This document shows positions 47,701 to 59,836 of a stretch of 64,000 bases of DNA, piece after piece. Position 1 is the stretch's first letter, and every line of letters starts with the position of its first letter. Source of the stretch: Phoronis australis (lineage: Eukaryota; Phoronida; Phoronidae); the NCBI GenBank assembly GCA_002633005.1, contig NMRA01000323.1, positions 63,910 to 127,909 of the forward strand. Direction: 5' to 3'. A program made the translations under genes and the position numbers. The notes under the pieces are model-generated. The model made no database searches, had not been told where the DNA came from, and was given only the letters and a program-made list of their open reading frames with translations.

Positions 47701-50700
47701 AACATCTGGGTTTAAGCTGACAGAGATGAAACTTTTACTTCTGGTCTGGAAGCAATCCGACTGAGACTGTAACATGAATGCAGTCAAAATGAAATGATCC
47801 TTACAATGCCAATTTCTAATCTGTGTTAGGAGGATGAGGCGGAGACAGAATGGGCGAACGCCCAGAACCAACAACATGAAGAGAAGAAACAATTGTTAGA
47901 GCAGGAACAAGCAGCCATAGAAGATGAACTGGCAATGTTTGAAGAGAGAGAGGATAGAGTCCGGCAACTGGAGGTACCCATTCTGCTTGGCCTTTTATGG
48001 TTCCTCTTATGCATGTATTGAAATACGCACAGAAATGTATTGCTGGGAGATGTGTCATTTTTCCTGTAATCTGTCATTCTGGGCATATGTAAATAATGGT
48101 TTTGAATTACGCTCAATAACTGATTTTTTATTTTAATGCAATAATTCTTAAAACCGGAGGACATTTTCCGAAATATCTTTTTAATGGCTTTATTTTGAAG
48201 CCAGCTTTATTTGCAAATTGAGAACAGAATGTTATGATGGCAAGTCTTGCAAAAATCTGTTTTAACACGCAATAGTGTCGTCTGCTGACAGCTCTAACGC
48301 ATAGTATTTGTGTCAATACGTTCTGGCTGTTATTTTACTGGGATGTTAATGAGATTTTACTATAGACTTTGAAACTGCTGTTCTTTTGTCTTATGATATT
48401 GCGGTTCACATCTCGAGTTTGTTTCATGAAAAGTGACCTAAAATTTGTATAAAATGTCAAATATTTTGTGTTACACTCCACACAGCAATTTTCAAAAACA
48501 AACATTTTATCTCGCCTAAGCAAGAGGTCTCTGAAAATATGCATAACCATGAAAATATTGAGTAAAGATCACTATGGAACCAAAGAACCCTACCTTGATG
48601 TGGAAAGTGTGCAGCCGTTTCGTCCATATCTCACGGACTTGATTCATCACTTGTCTCATACGTCACTATAATGGCTAATTGCTCAGATATTTTGTATAAT
48701 TATTTCTAAACTGTGGTGTTCTATCGGATTGCAAAATCTTTATTCAGCTATTGTCAAGTGATGGTGTTAGACTAGTCTGACTTAATTTTTATTTTAAACT
48801 TATAAGTCGCGAGTTGGTTTTCATACTCTGACAAATACATCAAAAATTTCTGTTGTATTTCTACTTCTCACTGGCACCTGAAAGACTGGCTGTGATTCCT
48901 ATTTTTACATTTTGCTACTTGGTTCATTGACCGTCTGCTTGATAAATGCAGATTGCGTAAATTTCTTAACAGGATTATTGCAGGAGCTGTAAGTAATTTT
49001 CCAGTCTGATGGGTGTGCCAAGTGAATCACCGTATTGTACTTTGCTTCTTTTGCCATATATCTTTTTATCATTTCACAGGCTGACATTTTAGACATTAAC
49101 GAAATATTTAGAGATTTGGGAACGATGGTGTATGAACAACGAGAGATGGTTGGTAAGTGTGTCTTGATAAAATCAACTAATCAACCAAAATTTGGTTCTA
49201 CCGCATTATTACACGTACCCAATTATGTAACTTTCATTGTCACTTGAATTTGCTTGTGGAAGTACATTAAAATTTTGATTTAATAAGTTTGGAGGGTGGA
49301 AGCTTTTAAGTTAGCTAGGGTGGTTGTAACGCAGTTTGACTTTATTGATCATATAGTCAATCAATGCCATCGTTTAGTGTAGGGGACCTTTTTGTTAGTA
49401 GATTTAATCAAGGTTATGGACCATAGGTGGATTTAGAGGATTCAGGATGCCCCACCCCCCCCCCCTCAAGGCAACATCATCCAGTTTTTAAGGCAGTCAC
49501 AAACTGGTTAAAGCTTTGAAAGTTGCCGCCCTCCTGTTGTGATATCCTGGATATGTCCATGCTGACACTGTGATGTAGCAGCTTTTGTCATTTTTTTCTC
49601 AGATAACATAGAGGACAACGTGTACAGGGCAAGTGACCATGTGGAAGGGGGAGTGCAACAGTTGCAGAAAGCGTCGAGCTACCAGGTATTGTAAATAATT
49701 GTATTGTCTTGTACATCAATGAAAGCTGGAGTCATCAGGCCATACTATAAGATGGTCATTGTTAGATCTCACTAGGCTGTCGTGAGATTGAAACCTGAAT
49801 ATTACTTATAAATAAATATTTTTAATTCTTTAGTTTCTGTAGCATGCGCTTTCATAGGCAATTTGAAGTAAACATTTATTAAATTGTGTATAAATTGAAA
49901 ACTATCTTAAGGCTGTTCCAGTAAAGTCTGTATAAGAGGTGGGGAAAGGCACTTGAAATACAACTTTAAACTTTAAGGGCTGTTGTATTCTGAACAAATA
50001 CAGTTTCCTGGACCAAACATTCAATGTAAAAAATAAGCATAATCAGCTGTTGATGTTGTTCATCAATGAAATTGTCGTGGTGGGCATTATGCCCTGTCTT
50101 CTGTTACAGTAATAAAGTATGTACACCACTAATAATAATTATAATCATGATAATTATAACGATAATGATATTGATGGTAATAATAGTAATAGTAGTAATA
50201 GTAGTGATAGTAATAATAATAGTAGTAGTAATAGTGGCGGTGATAGTAGTAATAATAAAATTGCAACAGTGGTGTCGGAATTTTGTGAAATAAAGTCCGC
50301 AAAACAGAATAGCCAAGACATTACTTAGGCCTTCTACAGGCCCATCGCAACAGACCCTGCAATTTGATTTCATTGTTCATGTTCAGCAAGTCTGCCAGCC
50401 TGCTTGAGGAATTTTGCAAGACAGTGTTATAATGTTTTTATTAACTATGACAGTTTTCACTGATACTGCTTTACTCCCAAAGCATTCTTTTCTAATGCTT
50501 TGGCAAGTGAAACACTGACCGACAGGGTGTTCTGTTGTGTTACATTTTCCATTCAGCATTTCAGGCAGCTGGAATCTGTTGCTCGACCTGTTATCACCTG
50601 CATTATCAACTGCAGTTGAGACCTGGTCAGACTCAAAAGCCTGGTAGTAAGACTGAGTTATCCAGCTCATCACCTCTTTTGTTCTTTTACAGTCACTTCT

Positions 50701-51184
50701 GCTAGTTCAATAAGTTTTCCATTGTTCTAATGACCAGTCCCTTATTCCTAAAACGCCGGGTTGGTCCAGGTCCTTGAAGTTCCCGCTCACGGACTCCTAA
50801 CCAAATCGTCAACTTACCTACAATCGTGGTATTATGCAGCAGCTGTGCTGAGATCCATTTTGCATACTGCTGTTAATTCCTTGCGATCTATACTTATTGG
50901 GGTCTGAATAACACACAAACCGAGAACGCGTTGACTTTTTTGTCTAGCATTTTTCATTTGAGGACTGGCAAAAAAGCAATGTCGGATCAGACTGTGCTGT
51001 CGCACAATAGGTTGACTGGGCTTGTACTTCATGTAGTTCAACTACAGTTCTTGTCTTAATGATCTAAACACCTCTGAAGTATGCTACAGCATTAAGACTA
51101 GGGTAGTGCAAATTTTTCGAAGATTATTATTTCTATAGCAGAATTCCAAACACCATGTCCCTGAACATATTCATACTATCACTA

Positions 51185-51242
<58 letters not shown>

Positions 51243-51984
51243 CTGATTTAGAAATACATTATTAATAAATATATTTGCGTGCTCCTGACTATGCTTGAGT
51301 GTAACAGGAACGACCTTTGCACTGATGACGTGACTTGGGGGCTCACGTAGCCTGCATCATGCAGTGTTATTCCTCAACACCATGTCACGATACCTACTCG
51401 ACATGGTTCAGTGATTTAGGGCGGATCATTTTCGACACAAAATTCATTCTTATAAGCTTTTGGCAATTTTCAACCTACTTCATATTCACATCGGTGCTAT
51501 ATGTTATGTTTCTAACTAATTTGACCAAGCATTGAGTCGACAAAGATAAGGAATTACCGTGCAAGTTCCACTTTAAAATAAATAATTAAACCGATCAGTG
51601 TTTGACTGTTTTGGTGCATCTCAAAGCCCCCAGGTTTTGGTTGGAAAGACCAGTAGAACTTAATTATTAGGTGACCAAAAAAAGAAAAGAAAGTGGCTGC
51701 ATGTAATTGAGCATTATGGTTGATGGCTTAGGAATTAATCCATTGCTGGTGGGTGAAAAATATTATGGATTTTACTGGAACAGCACCAATTGGTTAAAAA
51801 TGAAACAATACAAAGTAGTAAATCAACCGTTTTTCTCTCGCGGAAATAATTCTATATTGTATGTGATTTGTTGAACTCCCTTTTTCAGAAATCGGCTCGC
51901 AAGAAGATGTGTATACTGTTAATAATCATACTTGTGGTTGGTGGCGTGTTAGCGCTGATCCTCTACTTCAGTCTCAAGAAATAG
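41775..51984 (+). CDS. Qa-SNARE, syntaxin 7/12-like, complete, 9 exons
   Basis: Exons: 41775-41964, 42779-42848, 43755-43842, 45380-45454, 47199-47273, 47830-47973, 49080-49152, 49603-49685, 51889-51984. They total 894 bp, 297 codons plus TAG, with GT-AG introns and consistent phases throughout. The first coding exon is probably preceded by an acceptor (GATGCTTGTAG at about 41753), so a 5' UTR exon lies upstream and MSHRGEFGG is the start. The polar Tyr/Gly/Ser-rich N-terminus is followed by the Habc helices (about 48-165), a charged linker, a SNARE helix (about 195-257) with the zero-layer Gln at about 234 in MVYEQREMV, a basic juxtamembrane SARKK, and a C-terminal anchor (about 274-293) ending SLKK. 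The segment RQLEADILDINEIFRDLG is typical of syntaxins 7 and 12/13, which act in fusion at early and late endosomes. Which of the two vertebrate paralogues is closer is not decided here. Confidence 0.95.
50118..50262 (+). repeat. Imperfect trinucleotide tract (ATA/GTA)
   Basis: About 145 bp of irregular AATAAT, GATAAT and AGTAGT units. The open frames across it are simple-sequence artefacts (poly-Ile/Val or poly-Asn/Ser). Confidence 0.9.
51186..51240 (+). repeat. (AAT)n microsatellite
   Basis: Roughly 18 uninterrupted AAT units in syntaxin intron 8. Confidence 0.97.
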
Positions 51985-52730
51985 CGAGACTCGTCTAAAA
52001 GCAGAGTCGGTGTTCTGGGATGTATGATGGCAAGAAAACTACTTCGGTAACGATAAGTTATCTCTGAGAGAAGTTGTGTATGAAAATTGTTGAATTTTTG
52101 AACTGGTGCTTTTGCCTACATTGTGCAAAGCACAAGCATTCCAATGCAAAGTTAGTACTTAAATTATGACTGACTAAAGAATTTTTACCTTAACCTTGAC
52201 ACATTGACTTCTTAATTGACATATGGTCACTTTGTTTGCAGCTTATGTCAGAGGTAGTTTGTACTAGACAGTGTCTGGGTTCAGAATGATGTCTAAGGGT
52301 CTCCAATCATTGTCAGCATTGAGAGGGAAATAAAAATTTAAGGAAAGAAAATAAATAGAAGATTCAACTTTAGAGACAAGTAGAAAAATAACAACCTCTA
52401 CAAAATTGTCTTCATTTCATTGTGGGAGAAATTATGCTTGAAATGGAATGTAATAATGGTGAATCAATATTGAATTGATGAAAAAAAGTTTCTCTAAAAT
52501 GTTTGCTATGTTTTATATCAGAGAAGACATTTCAACATTTTTTTAAAAACTTCTAAGTAACTACAACAGAATGTGTTTTCCATGATGATTTTGCTGTGAA
52601 CTGCAGTGCTTTACATTTTATACAGCAATACAGACTAAGTGTTGTGTGTCTGGAAGCCGTTAGTATGAGAGCACACTTGAATAGTGAAAGTAGGCGCATG
52701 GAATAAAATGTAATGTCAATAAATGGTTAA
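51985..52730 (+). other. Syntaxin 3' UTR candidate
   Basis: Non-coding AT-rich sequence follows the TAG. Clustered AATAAA hexamers at 52702-52707 and 52719-52724 suggest an end near 52740. Earlier (about 52327) and later (about 52870) hexamers also exist, so the 3' end is uncertain. Confidence 0.35.
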
Positions 52731-53158
52731 GTGAGATTTCACTGTGATGAATGTGTCAAACTTTGGCTCGTCATACACTCAATGACACTTTGTTCCTCTC
52801 TTAACTGAGGTGTTGGGGTAAGCCTCTAGTTTTTCACTTCTAATTTTACTGCTAACTTTGTATTCCCACATAATAAACGGATTATTTCTTGAACCTCTTA
52901 AAATGTATGATTGTACATAGCTAAAGATTACTATAATTTTATGTTGTTGATAAAACGGGTTCGTGGTGTATAAAGTCTTTGTTCAATGTTTGGTGGAGTC
53001 ATGTGACCCCCTTTTTCAACTAAATGCTGTAATATTGAGCTCGTGGACTTTCCCTCCGTGCTTCTGTAGTTATATTTTTAACTACTGAGTATAGATTTGA
53101 ATATCCTTTTGCCTGGCTGCTTGATATGCAAATCATCATGCACGCTAACATGTTGTTT

Positions 53159-53186
53159 TTTATTATTATTATTATTATTATTATTG
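53159..53186 (+). repeat. (TTA)n microsatellite
   Basis: About nine ATT/TTA units 1.2 kb downstream of the syntaxin stop codon. Confidence 0.95.
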
Positions 53187-53488
53187 TAAATAATAAATGT
53201 AGAATTACTCACTCCAACCAATTCTTGTAACTGTTGTTGATTGCTCGATTCTATTTTTTTGTATATTGCTTAGTTTTGTGTCGAAATGGTGCTTTGCATT
53301 CACATTAGGATAATTGTGTCAATTGTTTTCATGTTCTAGTCGGCCCAGTGGTGGTGACTGGAAAGCCAACATGAACACTATTCAGATGTTTTAAAGTAAT
53401 GGTAAAAAATCTGCAGTTTAGGTCGCAATATGGCCGACATTTTGTCAAATTTTCAACAAAAATTACTTGTCATGACAATTTGCTTATA

Positions 53489-54049
53489 GGGCTGTTCCAG
53501 CAAAATCTGTGTGGGGGGGGACTGAAATAAAAATTTATGGGTGGTTGCGTTTGATTTAAATTCAAAATGACTGGTGGTCGTACTTCAAAAAAATAAAAAT
53601 TTACAGGCCGTTGTTGTTTCATTGGGCCATAAATGTTTGATGGTGGGTAATTTTAGTAAATTTTTTAAACAATCCGCACAGAATCAAAAACTGAAACAAA
53701 AGTGCAACTTGCAAAAAGCTCCGACTTTTTCACTCCTTCCGATCTCCTCATTGGCATGCCCATAACACCATTTAACCACAGGTGCTCGAATTTCTCGATG
53801 GCTAATCACCATGTATAAGAACCATATGTTTTCTTAGTAATGAATGACGTTAGTGGTGATGGAGGAACAGATAAACTCAAGTGCCTGTGCAGTCAACCAC
53901 AAGAACAAAAAAAAATTATGGGTGGTTGCATTTCAAACTTATGAAAAATTACGGGTGGTAGGCCGAAGAAATAAATGAAAAATATGGGTGGTGGGTGCGA
54001 AAAAAAGGTGCCTTCCCCCCCTCCCATACATATTTTACTGGAACAGCCC
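53489..54049. mobile_element. Harbinger-like element, copy 4
   Basis: The termini GGGCTGTTCCAGCAAAATC and ATTTTACTGGAACAGCCC enclose 561 bp with ATGGGTGGT words as in copy 1. The right flank is TTA and the left flank is ATA, so the target duplication is either TA or a mutated TTA. An inner stretch (53815-53888) recurs at 60840-60915. Confidence 0.75.
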
Positions 54050-54836
54050 TTAGCAGGGTTTGTCTGGCTTAGCTACTAACAAACAACAATTGGTGAGGTT
54101 TTGAGCATTTGAAACGATGCGGTAAGCCTCTGTAAAATAGAAATATGACAATTTTTGTGATTTGTCCCATACTGAAAAATTTTGCTGGACTGCAATGTGT
54201 TTAACCTGACTTACCATAAATGGGAATGTTGCCATTTGAAGGTGTTTTTTTTAATTTGGCATACGTTATACATGTACTAAGTTTTTTGAAAAGTAGTTTG
54301 AAGCGATTTTTATGTTAATGTCAAAACTATTAAACTGGCAATTCTTCTAAATGAAAATGTGGTGATGTAAACTTTGCAAGTCCTACATCAAATGAATGCA
54401 AAGTTAACACTCAGTGGTTAATCAGTTTAATTGATGCCGTGTTTGTTTTATTACGGTAAAAATTCTCTAATTTGGGACTGTTTCTAAAAATTGGGACATC
54501 GATATTCCAGCTGAAATTTCCTTGATTCTGGAGTTGGGACACGGGCTATTTTGACGTTCATTATATTTCTCAAATTTCTCATGTGAATCCAATCGTGGTA
54601 CAATTTAAAGTAATTTGTTAAACTTTTCTGTTCCCGTGACTTTGTAACGCTGCTGCTGGAAATCGTATGAAAGGGTTCAAATTTTAACACATCATTTGGG
54701 TACAGTCTCAATGTTATTGTGACATATACAAATGCTTGTCCCTTGGAAACACAAAGTTATAGAAACTCCTGCAGATGCCCAACATTTAATACCAAAAAAT
54801 TGTTGGCTTATGTGTTGCTACTGGCTTTGGATAGAT

Positions 54837-55139
54837 GTGCTAAGTTGTTAACGAGCAATTAACTAGCGAAATGGCGGCCACTGAAGTGACTGGAACATTA
54901 GGCATGTTGTGTAATACGAGTGAACGCACGACTTGGGTTCCATTAGCAAAGTTTTGAATTCTCACTCCAAGTGTTTTGCATTCATCTGGAGTTTGGAATG
55001 CAGTCAAGATCCAGTCTGTGTGGTCTTTCTTGTTGTGGAACTCGTAAGTGATTATAGGCAAAGTGTTTGTTTTGAAGCTGCTATGAACCAAAAGCGGACT
55101 TTTGACTGCGACCTCTTGCCACTGTTCGCGTAATTGATC
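54837..55139 (-). CDS. Possible coding exon, function unknown
   Basis: A minus-strand open frame of about 98 codons has balanced, protein-like composition (for example HTDWILTAFQTPDECKTLGV and NGTQVVRSLVLHNMP) and stops with TAG. A weak acceptor candidate, AAGTAAG, precedes it. It could be joined in phase to a cryptic GTAAGA donor inside the exon at 55201-55319. No family was recognised, and chance cannot be excluded. Confidence 0.35.
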
Positions 55140-55200
55140 TTGACTTGTTCCTTACTTAGATGGGAAGTGATTTCTGGGTTTGCAATGAATGAACAGTTCG

Positions 55201-55319
55201 TTATTTTTTGAGACCATGCTCGGGGCGTGTACGAATGCCGTAAAGAGCCACCTTGTAGAGCTTGGTCTTACGAAGCATCAGTTTGTTTGACGCAATGTAG
55301 TCATCTTCTGTGTGACTGT
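55201..55319 (-). CDS. Unassigned terminal coding exon
   Basis: A strong acceptor (CTCAATTTTTTCCAG) is followed by 39 codons ending in TAA. The peptide runs from DSHTEDDYIASNKL to GIRTRPEHGLKK. Codons are largely C- or G-ending, unlike the surrounding AT-rich DNA, so it looks like true coding sequence. It needs a phase-1 donor upstream (higher coordinates). The 59122 donor of the neighbouring gene is phase 1, so an alternative last exon of that gene is possible; a separate gene is equally possible. I do not recognise the peptide. Confidence 0.6.
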
Positions 55320-55589
55320 CTGGAAAAAATTGAGAATAATTTCATAGCAGTAATAATATAATAATAAGTTGTTTTTATTATGGAAGGTGGGTTATTTGCT
55401 TTAAAAGCTGTCTTCTGTGTTGTCACTCATATGAAGTTGGGAAATTTGTTTTGAACCTATATGTGTATTTTCCATTACTGGAATATATGATTATTAAACA
55501 GTAAGTCTTAATAATTATGTAGTTTAAATCATAAATCATCACGTTGTATAGGACTTCAATAATTATGTAAATTGAAATTTACTTTTTGC

Positions 55590-55940
55590 ACACCTATGTG
55601 TTTTGTCTGAGTTACTGTTTGAAAGTTGTCACTTCAGACTTGATGAATTCTGACACCAGTTTAACAGGAGTTAGAAACAAGTCCATGGCCTTGCCGCTAA
55701 ATTTCAGTGCCTCCAAATCCAGCTACGATTTCCCAGTAAGCCCCAAAGCCTTGTTACAGATACCAGACACATGTTCCTGGTGAACTCCACATGGTGAAAA
55801 TATTCCATACCCAGTGACTAAACTCCAGTTCCAATGCCAGATTCCTTAGTTCTGGGTGTCGAGTTTTGTCAGAGCGTATGAAGCGTTGTTGATACGCAGG
55901 TGCAGACTCTCGGCGTCTGACATGGAATTGTTTCCACACT
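55590..55940. pseudogene. Coding-like segment with in-frame stops
   Basis: One minus-strand frame gives a long protein-like string (MSDAESLHLRINNASYALTK through LVSEFIKSEVTTFK) broken by a TAA and a TAG. The plus strand also has a 65-codon frame here. It looks like decayed coding or retroelement sequence; neither strand nor family could be settled. Confidence 0.3.
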
Positions 55941-56739
55941 CTGATTAATCAGGGGTTTGACACAAACAGTTGAAAGCTATTTAATTAAAAAATATAATTT
56001 ATTATAGGCAGCAACTTGTGCATCAATACAAACAGTGTTTGGACAATGAAAATTTTACTCGGAGAAAAATGCATTCCAAGATACAGGCCCATAGGGAAGA
56101 CTATCAAGTACTTCTGAATACACAGAATAGGTATATGTTGGTTGCAGGAAGAAAGGAAGACAGCAAAGTGGAATTTCCAGTGAATCATTGAAAAAATAAT
56201 CTCATTAGTATCGTTGTAGTAAATGGAAGTAGAGCTGTCAAGCTTGCAGTACTCTTCCTTTAACACTTGATGGTTATAGTCTATTATAAAGCATCTGAAC
56301 AAGCGCACAAGCAACTGCAGTTAGTTTTCAACAATGTTGAAGAAATTTTCATCGCAAATCGGAGAAAATTCAAAGCGAAATTTTTTAGCTAATTTTCAAA
56401 GGATTTAGTGTTGTTTTTTTCTGGTATGCATCTAGGTTTCTCACAAAAACCAACTGCAGCCTTTGAAATCAGCTAACCACAATATACCACGTTGCCTGCG
56501 GTAAAGACACTTAAGAGCAATTTGCTATAGATTAGGACAATACTGTACTTGAAATCAGTGACAACATTGTTACTAAATTCGTTTAGAAACTACAAAGTGC
56601 CTGTGAACATGAAATGGAATTTGGTTTTACCAAAAGGCTAGCAGGGGAGTGTCAATGGTATTGGAAGAACAATGATGATAGAAGTTCATGAAAAATGAAA
56701 CAGTAAATCTCGAACACCAATTCTAAGTGAAGAAAGGAC

Positions 56740-57103
56740 TTAAAAGGATACCAAACCTAGTTTTTGCCTATTAACAGACACTGAAAACAAATTTTCCGTT
56801 CACTACTCTGAAACAAAACAATGCTTTGTAATTCTCGACAACTCTCAAAAGTTTGGAGGAAAATTTGAAAACTCCTTTCAAAATCTACAGAACGGCAAGT
56901 GTCATGTGCGCTTTTTAGCGAATCACACGACAACTGTGGGATAAGACCACCTTCCAAGGAACATAATGTCCAATTTGTGAGGCGGAATGTGAGTTTTAGT
57001 AGATTCCTGTTTTAACTTGAAAGGTTGATGACAGTCATGCACGACCAGGGGACCAAACAAGGATTGGTTGAAATAATCAAAACAGGGTTTAGTATCCTTT
57101 TAC
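56740..57103 (+). mobile_element. TTAAAAGGATACCAAACC element, copy 2
   Basis: Collinear with 7423-7778 throughout, including AACTCCTTTCAAARTCTRCARAACGGCAAG-type interior words. The right end is GGGTTTAGTATCCTTTTA. Confidence 0.7.
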
Positions 57104-57551
57104 GAAAATAAAAAGATGCCTTACAATGTTTCAGCAGAGCACAAGCAAACTTCACTATACTTATAATATGTAAAATTCTCTAGAAAGGTTCTAAGCTGCC
57201 ACATAATTATACCCTGTGAGTAAACGAAATATAAACCTTTGAGTTGCCAGGTTTGAGCAAACGTTTCTGGTCAGCAGTTAAATGTAAAACAACTTGAACA
57301 ATTATATTGTTCGCAAGGTCAAAAACTACAGTAACTCTTCTCGTCTGCACTGTTCTTCACCCTGGTTGTTCAATTGCTAAATGCCAAACTTAGTGCACAG
57401 AATTAAAACTTGAGGTAATGTGGTAAAATCACAGTGCCTTGCTCATGAAAACTGAACGACATCAGCTCTAACTAAATTCTACGTGATTCATACACACTTG
57501 AGCACATGGATTCCACCTTCACAAAACAGTTGATAACAATTTTACGAAGCT

Positions 57552-59671
57552 TCACAACGGTTCAACAGCATTGTTATTGTGGATATGGTTGGAACTTTCT
57601 AAATACATAGCCTGGGGCACTTTCACATTCACTTCTTCTACATAACTGTAAGGGGTCGTATAGTGAGCTCTAGGCGTGGGTGCCATGGGCCGCTTGTTAC
57701 CAAGGATGTTCTGATAATGCGGCGAGTTCTCCTTCATTCTCATTTGGCTGGCTGGTAGTCTGTTGGCTGTGGCCGACCCTGAGTAGGCATCTTCTTCTAG
57801 AACGTTCCTATTTTTCTTCTGTTGAAGAAGATACTCAGTTGTTGGCACTGCGCCAAGGTGTTGTGGAAGGTACCGACTGGCGTACCACTTGTAATGTTCA
57901 GGAGGAATGATATTACCTGTCCAGTAGGAGAAACAAATGGTCAGTCAAGGTAAAGAAACGTATGGTTCGGTAATAATTAACTGTCGAGAAAGTTCGATAA
58001 AATTCCATGTGGTTGAATAATTATGTGAAAATTTTCAAAGCTGAACTACGCTGCTTGTTGTCAAACAAATATTCACCATTGAGAAGCAAAAAATAAAATG
58101 GCTCAACAAAGCTTGAAAACTTGGCAAAAATTACTACAACAAGATAAAACTTCATAATTGACATTGAGACAAATTTTTATTCACAACAGAAATTTTCGCA
58201 GTGAAAAAAACATACAAAACACTCAAAGACTGCTAAAGCACTCTTCAAAATTTAGGAAAAAATGTTTTGCAATAAGTTTTTGTTGTCTTTAAAGTCAAAA
58301 AGTAGAGAAATTTTTCCCTCCTACAATATTAAATGGTTTGACAGAGGCAGTTTGCCGGTTAGGGTGAATACGTACTCTACTAATAATTATATGACCATGA
58401 GCATGATTCCTGTTAAATAAACTTTTTAAGTATGCTGATATTGAATAACTATCTCAATAGGTACTTTGCATACACAAATGGATTTTGTATGTGTTACATT
58501 GCAAAACATTGATTGATTGAGAAAGTCAACTAACTGGGATTTTTACAATGAACTGAGTAAATTAGAATTCAATATTTACCATGTGCCAAATTTTATGAAA
58601 TAATTGTAGATCAGGAAATGACCAAAAATGCTTTGAATACCATTTTCGTTCTAGTTAAGATCCAGTGAATATAAATTGAAATTTAAACACTGAGCACGTA
58701 ACAAAATATAATTACAGGCATTAAACTGAGCAGACAATAAATATAAAGAAATACACAGATTAAAGCATTTCGCCGCTGTTTAGCTGTCAATGTTGAATTC
58801 TTGAAGTGCTTTTGGGTTTAAAAACATTACTATGGTCAACCGATCTTCAATTCTTGTTGAATGAGCCTGACCTTAAGTCTCGGGCTATGTGCGCATACGC
58901 CATTTTGAATGCACAAGTTTAGAGTTAGCCACGCCCAATAAGCTCCATACACGAGTTGAAAAATTGCTGATGGCTTCGATGCTCTTGTTGGCAATGGAAA
59001 CAGAATCATAGCTTGGCACAGAATATTATAAGGCTAGTTAATTAGTAAAAGGCCTAATTTTATTTTCACTTTTAGCCAGCTAAACAAGGCGGAATGCACC
59101 TTTTAAGTGTTCTTGGATTACCTTTTTGGTCAATTGGTGGACAACGTGCTTCAGTTTTAGCCTTCATCATCTTAAACTCCTGCACATCAGCAACTGTTTT
59201 GTCGATAGCAATCCTCCTTTTCTCATCCGAATCGAACAAGACTTTATTTCCATGCAAAAACTTGGCATACGAGAACTCTCCCACTTGCGATGGTTTTGGT
59301 ATGTTGATAGGATACATAGTAGCTAGAGACTCGCTGGTCTTTCGCCCCTCAGCATTCACTTTAAAACCAAACTGCTTGCGGAAGTTTCTCCACACATTTG
59401 CGTTATACTGAGGATCAGGCCTCTCGGGAAAGGGTGGCTCATATTTTCCCACTTCCTTCCACAGTTTCCACTCGACCGTGGGGTTACCGTTAGTCCTTTC
59501 CTTAGCCTTCACTCGCAGCAAATGATGGCACTCCACTTTGAGGGTCGTGGGAAGGGCTCTTTTCTTGATGAACTTCTCGGCAGGTCGGGGCGAGAATCCA
59601 CTCAGCTTCTCCTCAGCCGGGTCCATCAAGAATTCCCTATCCTTTATCGTTCTCATTTCTTCTACTTCCAT
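57552..59671 (-). CDS. Two-exon gene, possible sperm/ciliary microtubule inner protein (SPMIP8/TEPP-like)
   Basis: Exon 59122-59671 (phase 1 donor AAAAG|GTAATC) joins exon 57552-57916 (acceptor GGACAG|GTAATATC), giving 304 codons. Codon use and the matching splice phase make it a real gene. The protein is basic and rich in Pro, Lys and Arg, with segments such as NANVWRNFRKQFGF, ATMYPINIPKPSQVGEF and IPPEHYKWYASRYLPQHLG, and no signal peptide or membrane span. This style, and a length near 300, recalls the small cilium/sperm microtubule-associated proteins; TEPP/SPMIP8 is my guess at the family, not a demonstrated match. The ATG chosen is the first in the large exon, but an in-frame 33-bp exon candidate upstream (59837-59869) could extend the N-terminus. 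Confidence 0.8.
58765..59090. repeat. Dispersed repeat shared with 3820-4360
   Basis: This copy lies in the intron of the 57552-59671 gene and ends about 30 bp from the exon donor. It lacks the short element that interrupts the copy at 3820-4360. Confidence 0.5.
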
Positions 59672-59836
59672 TTTATCTGGAAAAGAAGTGATAAGTGATT
59701 GGGTTACTTCTGGTAGAAGTAAATAACAGATCAGCAAATCAACAGGAAAAGTTTATTTGACTGACAAACAATATCACCCGACAGAATATTAATTTTCAGA
59801 AGTGAGCCATGGCTGTACACTTAGGGCTCATCATAC

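Larger units (their letters stand above)
49911..51784. mobile_element. Harbinger-like element, copy 3, long and degraded, in syntaxin intron 8
   Basis: The left end GGCTGTTCCAGTAAAGTCTG and the right end GGATTTTACTGGAACAGC are inverted. The 1.87-kb interior is longer than in the other copies and holds a GTA/ATA-rich tract and an (AAT)n run. Short minus-strand frames (50383-50673 and 50832-51041) show no recognisable transposase. The two ends could also belong to two solo fragments. Confidence 0.5.

Noticed and set aside
50066-50373. Open frames of 70-90 codons on both strands across 50066-50373
   Set aside because: They are translations of the GTA/ATA trinucleotide tract.
54872-54958. Short plus-strand frame starting ATGGCGGCCACTGAAG
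   Set aside because: It has only 28 codons and lies opposite a longer, more protein-like minus-strand frame.
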